NCBI GenBank assembly: GCA_019242135.1
Contig: JAFAWC010000392.1
Span: forward strand, 1 to 6,147
Direction of reading: 5' to 3'
DNA from: Mycobacteriaceae bacterium
Lineage (GTDB): Bacteria; Actinomycetota; Actinomycetes; Mycobacteriales; Mycobacteriaceae
DNA: 6,147 nt
Part shown: in pieces, positions 6,017-6,147 of the stretch
How positions within the stretch are numbered: position 1 is the first letter of the stretch
How the letters are laid out: each line of letters starts with the position of its first letter
Notes under the pieces: generated by a model
Seen by the model: only the letters and a program-made list of their open reading frames with translations
Told to the model about the DNA's origin: nothing
Databases searched by the model: none
Program-made: the position numbers and the translations under genes

Positions 6017-6057
6017 CGTCGCCGCGTCATCGAGATTGAAGCTATGGCCCCCCTTTG

Positions 6058-6147
6058 TCAGCGTGTCGTCGCCGCGGTGGGCGTGTCGGCGTGATCCTCG
6101 GCGAAAAACTCCAGGAGAAGCCGGTTGACGACCGCTGGTTGCTCGAT
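6058..6147 (-). CDS. C-terminal end of a probable alpha/beta hydrolase
   Basis: An open frame enters from the right edge and stops at TGA 6058-6060, leaving 29 codons. The visible tail reads IEQPAVVNRLLLEFFAEDHA and then a short polar end. This pattern (E-x-P-x-x-V-N-x-L-L-x-x-F) is typical of the last helix of alpha/beta hydrolases, directly after the catalytic histidine, which would lie just outside the window. The catalytic residues cannot be seen, so the call rests only on the tail. It is co-directional with the SDR gene, 130 bp upstream of it, and may take part in the same metabolism. Confidence 0.65.
   Translation of the reverse strand: MEQPAVVNRLLLEFFAEDHADTPTAATTR

Noticed and set aside
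6017..6057. Rho-independent terminator after the partial hydrolase gene
   Set aside because: A G6 run is present on the minus strand but no stable stem followed by a T tract could be found.

Overview
The window is GC-rich and every credible gene lies on the minus strand, so transcription runs from high to low coordinates. The gene content (a bacterial class I P450 beside a tiny Cys-x5-Cys...Cys-Pro ferredoxin, a TetR regulator with a YHFGTK motif, an actinobacterial-style amidohydrolase-2 protein and a classical SDR), together with GTG starts and stop/start overlaps, points to an actinobacterium, most likely a Mycobacterium. The species cannot be fixed from this sequence.

Layout in transcription order: (1) 6147-6058, the last 29 codons of a protein whose tail resembles an alpha/beta hydrolase. 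(2) 6057-5928, a 130 bp gap with an imperfect 28 bp tandem duplication and a good ribosome binding site. (3) 5927-5109, a complete NAD-type short-chain dehydrogenase. (4) 5108-4987, a 122 bp spacer holding 23 bp tandem repeats that copy the 3' end of the SDR gene, then a 22 bp palindrome overlapping a -10-like hexamer. (5) 4986-4318, a TetR regulator. (6) 4321-4127, a 64-residue [3Fe-4S]-type ferredoxin overlapping the TetR stop by 4 bp. (7) about 4116 or 4059 to 2875, a cytochrome P450 whose true start is uncertain. (8) 2835-1663, an amidohydrolase-2 protein. (9) 1661-426, an M24 (creatinase/prolidase-like) metallohydrolase. (10) 436 to the window edge, the N-terminal third of a second M24-family protein.

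Genes 5-10 look like one tightly packed operon (gaps or overlaps of -4, about -6 to +67, +39, +1 and -11 bp) led by its own regulator, with the palindrome as the probable autoregulatory operator. All visible proteins appear cytoplasmic; no signal peptide, membrane segment or transporter is seen. The simplest reading is an inducible catabolic module: ferredoxin and P450 oxidise a substrate, the SDR may oxidise or reduce an alcohol/ketone intermediate, and the amidohydrolase plus two M24 hydrolases cleave C-N (or C-C) bonds. The substrate cannot be named from sequence. The most unusual points are the tandem pair of M24 genes in a P450 operon, the two-register operator, the missing conventional start of the P450, and the repeats grown from the SDR stop region.
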